Below are positions 61,311-64,000 of a DNA stretch of 64,000 bases, piece after piece. The notes under the pieces were generated by a model that had not been told where the DNA came from, did not search any database, and saw nothing but the letters and a program-made list of their open reading frames with translations. A program made the position numbers and the translations under genes. How positions within the stretch are numbered: position 1 is the first letter of the stretch; every line of letters begins with the position of its first letter. The stretch is taken from the NCBI GenBank assembly GCA_963696495.1, contig CAVOKJ010000006.1, forward strand, positions 62,001 through 126,000. Direction: 5' to 3'. Origin of the DNA: Bog-756 sp963696495 (GTDB lineage Bacteria > Actinomycetota > Acidimicrobiia > Acidimicrobiales > RAAP-2).

Positions 61311-61466
61311 GTGATCGTCGTTGGCATCGTCTTGCTGCTGATCGGATTCATCACCAAGATCGCAATCCTTTGGAGCATCGGAATCGTCGTCCTCGTCGTC
61401 GGCCTGGTTCTCTTGCTCCTGGGGGCGCTCGGCCGGGAAGTCGGTGGACGACGGCACTACTTCTAG
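61311..61466 (+). CDS. DUF6131-type small membrane protein
   Basis: 51 residues from GTG 61311, after AAAGGAG. Two hydrophobic helices (VIVVGIVLLLIGFI and IVVLVVGLVLLLLGAL) are followed by GREVGGRRHYF, the signature tail of DUF6131. Such proteins are common in actinobacteria and are thought to be stress-linked. It is followed by the CsbD gene. Confidence 0.8.
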   Translation: MIVVGIVLLLIGFITKIAILWSIGIVVLVVGLVLLLLGALGREVGGRRHYF

Positions 61467-61542
61467 GGGAGCGCTGTCCCGAACTCCTGTCATGGGTGGA
61501 AGTAGGCCACTGCTGACGATTCGTCTCCTCGCTGCCGACAAC

Positions 61543-61566
61543 GTTTCTGTCCCCGTTGGCCGGGTA
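61543..61566 (+). promoter_or_regulatory. SigF/SigB-like promoter of the CsbD gene
   Basis: GTTT (61543-61546) and GGGTA (61562-61566) are 15 bases apart, close to the GTTT-N15-17-GGGTA consensus of general-stress sigma factors. Confidence 0.5.
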
Positions 61567-61596
61567 GGGCTTGTGCAACGACCAAAGGAGAGTGCA

Positions 61597-61764
61597 ATGG
61601 GAATTGTGGACAAGGCCAAGGACAAGGCACAGGCGGCCAAAGGCGATGTGAAGGACAAGGTCGGTGGGGCCACCGACGACCGGTCGATGCAGGCCGAGGG
61701 CAAGGCGGACAAGGCGAAGGGGAATCTGAAGCAGGCCGGTGAGAAGGTCAAGGACGCCATCTGA
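61597..61764 (+). CDS. CsbD-family small stress protein
   Basis: 55 residues from ATG 61597, after AAAGGAG. Lys/Asp-rich amphipathic helices: VDKAKDKAQAAKGDVKDKVGG and EGKADKAKGNLKQAGEKVKD, the full CsbD pattern. CsbD proteins are induced in general stress and have no known enzymatic role. The upstream stress-type promoter supports this. Confidence 0.87.
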   Translation: MGIVDKAKDKAQAAKGDVKDKVGGATDDRSMQAEGKADKAKGNLKQAGEKVKDAI

Positions 61765-61787
61765 GGCCAACGGCTCCAGGATCCTCG

Positions 61788-61821
61788 GCGAGGGCTTCCG
61801 GCTTCGGCCGGGAGCCCTCGC
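61788..61821 (+). terminator. Hairpin after the CsbD gene
   Basis: GCGAGGGCT (61788-61796) pairs with AGCCCTCGC (61813-61821), with a further CCGG stem inside the loop. It starts 24 bases after the stop and lacks a T-tract. Confidence 0.65.
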
Positions 61822-61953
61822 TGTCATTCGTGACCAGATCAGCCGATTCGTCCATCGAATCAGCACGGTTGATGCCAACCTGGCCGGGTAGGGGTCCAGG
61901 GTGAGCGATGCCGCGCTTCCCCCGCCGTCGAGGGTTCACCCCCGGTTTCAGGG

Positions 61954-62343
61954 ATGGGACGAGTGACCTCCGCCGAGCATTGGAAAGATGAGCCCGAGGA
62001 GGAGGACTATCCGTCGGCGCGATCCTTCTTGTCGTTGCTGGTCGGGCCGGAGGCGGCCGCCGGTCTGGTCAAGCAGTTGAGGAAGCAATCAGATGTCACC
62101 CACTTTGCGGCAAAGGACATCTTGAGGGCCGCCGGATTGCCGCTTCTCGGCACCGATGACTCGGAGGTGGCCAGAGACCTCGAGAAGGTCAAGTTCGGCA
62201 AGAAGCTTTCCCCGGTGTTGCTCATCGAGGGCACACCTTTGTGGGTAGCCGACGGCTACCACCGCGTGTGCTCGAGCTACCACCTGGACGAGAAGACCCT
62301 CGTGCCGTGTCGAATCGTGGGGCGGAAGTCATCGTCCACATGA
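61954..62343 (+). CDS. Hypothetical protein with ParB-like VADGYHRVCSSYH motif
   Basis: 129 residues. VLLIEGTPLWVADGYHRVCSSYHLDE resembles the ParB/Srx-type nucleotide-binding segment found in actinobacterial hypotheticals. The N-terminal half is helical. It may bind or cleave nucleotides; function unproven. Convergent with the exporter genes. Confidence 0.6.
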   Translation: MGRVTSAEHWKDEPEEEDYPSARSFLSLLVGPEAAAGLVKQLRKQSDVTHFAAKDILRAAGLPLLGTDDSEVARDLEKVKFGKKLSPVLLIEGTPLWVADGYHRVCSSYHLDEKTLVPCRIVGRKSSST

Positions 62344-62379
62344 CCGTCGCCCCCGCGGTCCCTGCTCGACACCGATGGG

Positions 62380-63204
62380 TCAGATCCGCCTGGAGTACGA
62401 GCGAACGGCGAGCGGGATGAAGATGGCGGCGACCGTGGCGCATCCGAGCAACGCCCATCCGACCTGGGCGGTGACAGCGCCGTCGTTCATCAGGTCGCGC
62501 AGCGCCGAGACGACGTGGGAGACCGGATTGATCCGCGTGACGGTCTGGAGCCATCCCGGGAGGGTGTCGACGGGTACGAAGGCGTTGGACAGGAAGGCCA
62601 AGGGGAACATGATCATCATGGACATCCCCTGGACGGCGCCGGCACTCCTGGCCCTGGTGCCGATCCACAGGAAGATCCAGGCGATGGACCAACCGGTGAC
62701 GACGGCGAGGGCCACTCCGGCGAGCACACCGGGGACACCACCACCGGGGCGGTAGCCCATGACTATGCCCACGGTCAGGGTGATGCCGGCCGCAATGGCG
62801 TAGCGGGCGAGATCAGCCATCATCGGTCCGGCGAGCGGGGCGATCCGGGCGATGGGCAGCGATCGGAAGCGGTCGAAGACACCCTTGTCCATGTCCTCTC
62901 GCAGCTGGATGCCGGCGCCCACGCACGCGGTGATGGTGGTCATGGCGATGATGCCCGGGATGAGGGTCGGTAGGTAGTGCGCAGTGCTCCCGGAGACGGC
63001 CCCACCGAACATCAGCCCGAACATCACGGTGAACAGCACGGGCATGGCGGTGACGTCGACGAGCTGTTCGGGATTGCGACTCATCTTGACCAGGGCGCGC
63101 CAGGCGAGCGTCGTGGTCTGGCTGAGCGCCTGGCTGACGGGTACTGACGCGTCGACGGCTCGGGCGGCCGGCCGGGATGTGGTGGTCGGAATGGTGACGG
63201 TCAT
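62380..63204 (-). CDS. ABC-2 type exporter permease (DrrB-like)
   Basis: 274 residues. After a Thr/Ala-rich N-terminus, six hydrophobic segments follow. TAMPVLFTVMFGLMFGGAV and the ABC-2 signature near FLSNAFVPVDTLPGWLQTVTRINPVSHVV are typical of the DrrB/ABC2 family that exports anthracyclines and other drugs. It overlaps the ATPase gene by four bases, so the pair is translated together. Confidence 0.88.
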   Translation of the reverse strand: MTVTIPTTTSRPAARAVDASVPVSQALSQTTTLAWRALVKMSRNPEQLVDVTAMPVLFTVMFGLMFGGAVSGSTAHYLPTLIPGIIAMTTITACVGAGIQLREDMDKGVFDRFRSLPIARIAPLAGPMMADLARYAIAAGITLTVGIVMGYRPGGGVPGVLAGVALAVVTGWSIAWIFLWIGTRARSAGAVQGMSMMIMFPLAFLSNAFVPVDTLPGWLQTVTRINPVSHVVSALRDLMNDGAVTAQVGWALLGCATVAAIFIPLAVRSYSRRI

Positions 63205-64000
63205 GATCTGCTGGCCTCGGTCTCGGGGTCGGGGGTTTCACTGGGGTGGCCGGTCAGGGCGAAGAACACGTCATCGAGGCTCGGTTGCTCGACGGTGGCG
63301 TTCGTGATGTCGAGCCGGTGGTTCCGGAGGGCGACGAGGACGTCGGCGGCCTGGTTGGCGTCGTTCAGCGTGACGCTGAATCCGGAGCCGGTAGGGGGAA
63401 CGACCGGCGTGTCACCGGTCAGGTCGGCAGCCAGTGCGACGGCGGCTGCCGTGTCGGCGGTCTCGGCCATCTGGACGCGGAGGCTCGACGTGCCGATCTG
63501 GGTCTTCAGCTGGTCTGGGGTCCCCTCGGCGACCTTCTGACCGCGGTCGATGACGGCGATCCGTCCGGCCAGCGCATCGGCTTCGTCGAGGTACTGGGTG
63601 GTCAACAGGATGGTCGAACCCTCCGCGACCAGATCGCGGATCGTGTCCCACATCTGGCTGCGGTTCCGGGGGTCGAGACCGGTCGTGGGCTCGTCGAGGA
63701 AGAGCAGTGCGGGTCTGGTGATGAGGCTGGCCGCCAGATCGAGGCGGCGGCGCATGCCGCCGGAGAACTGGGAGATGGGGCGGTGAGCGGCCTCCGTGAG
63801 GTCGAACTGGGCGAGCAGGTCGTCGGCCATGCCGTGCGCCCTCTTCGAGGGCAGTCCCTGCAGGCGTCCGAACATCCAGAGGTTCTCGCGGCCGGTCAGG
63901 TTCTCGTCGACCGACGCGAACTGTCCGGTGACACCGATCAGTTGCCGCACGGCGTGGCCCTGGCTGCGGACGTCATAGCCGAAGATCCTCGCCTCGCCGC
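63201..64000 (-). CDS. ABC exporter ATP-binding protein (DrrA-like, N-terminal part missing)
   Basis: The frame continues to the window edge, so the N-terminus with the Walker A loop is beyond it. Visible are VTGQFASVDENLTGREN, the signature FSGGMRRRL, Walker B LLFLDEPTTGLDP and the switch His region LTTQYLDEADAL. The C-terminus has the DUF4162-type domain of DrrA. It powers drug export through the neighbouring permease. Confidence 0.9.
   Translation of the reverse strand, partial: GEARIFGYDVRSQGHAVRQLIGVTGQFASVDENLTGRENLWMFGRLQGLPSKRAHGMADDLLAQFDLTEAAHRPISQFSGGMRRRLDLAASLITRPALLFLDEPTTGLDPRNRSQMWDTIRDLVAEGSTILLTTQYLDEADALAGRIAVIDRGQKVAEGTPDQLKTQIGTSSLRVQMAETADTAAAVALAADLTGDTPVVPPTGSGFSVTLNDANQAADVLVALRNHRLDITNATVEQPSLDDVFFALTGHPSETPDPETEASRS

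Overview
The window is 64 kb of GC-rich, densely coded DNA from a chromosome. It looks like an actinobacterium, and most likely an acidimicrobiian. The best clue is the secreted protein at 43646-44863, built from 42-residue repeats of the GYWLVASDGGVFSFGDA type, which are common in Acidimicrobiia. Other actinobacterial traits are frequent GTG starts, -10 boxes a few bases from the start codon (leaderless mRNAs), three class I P450s, an ECF41-type sigma factor, a WYL regulator, rph with a rifamycin-associated element, and DrrAB-type export genes. I see no rRNA, tRNA, CRISPR array, insertion sequence, integrase or replication origin.

Layout. 1-5750: the end of an epimerase gene, a Tat-exported GH27-like glycosidase, a MarR/MFS pair, a DUF5990 protein and an acetyltransferase. 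5850-22684: a catabolic cluster with a class II aldolase, P450, NTF2-like protein, Rieske oxygenase, Baeyer-Villiger-type monooxygenase, cyclase-family hydrolase, amidohydrolase, three SDRs, an acyl-CoA dehydrogenase, a fused E1 alpha-beta 2-oxoacid dehydrogenase, a TetR regulator and an acyl-CoA ligase. Its three divergent promoter regions share one motif (core CGGTCGGTACA), which suggests a single regulon. 22766-33580: mixed housekeeping and small genes, including an ECF41 sigma factor facing a carboxymuconolactone-decarboxylase-like partner across two matching candidate promoters, and a GT39-type membrane glycosyltransferase.

33585-38974: a second module of SDR, P450, TetR, DUF1214 protein and sulfotransferase. 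Two copies of the inverted repeat TTACAKA-N10-TMTGTAA lie in front of the SDR and between the P450 and the TetR gene. 39056-48582: RibD-like reductase, DinB/WYL pair, a second BVMO, the repeat protein, a 2,4'-dihydroxyacetophenone-dioxygenase-like cupin, a third P450 and several small zinc-ribbon proteins. 48679-58192: exported or envelope proteins (lipoprotein hydrolase, small secreted protein, orphan substrate-binding protein, OafA-type acyltransferase) and a TetR/MFS efflux pair. 58235-64000: rifampin phosphotransferase with its element, small stress proteins with SigF/SigB-like promoters, and a DrrAB-type ABC exporter running off the window.

Together the genes suggest a soil or sediment heterotroph that oxidises cyclic compounds and defends itself against antibiotics. 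The substrate of the large catabolic cluster cannot be read from sequence. The two motif-defined regulons are the least expected content.
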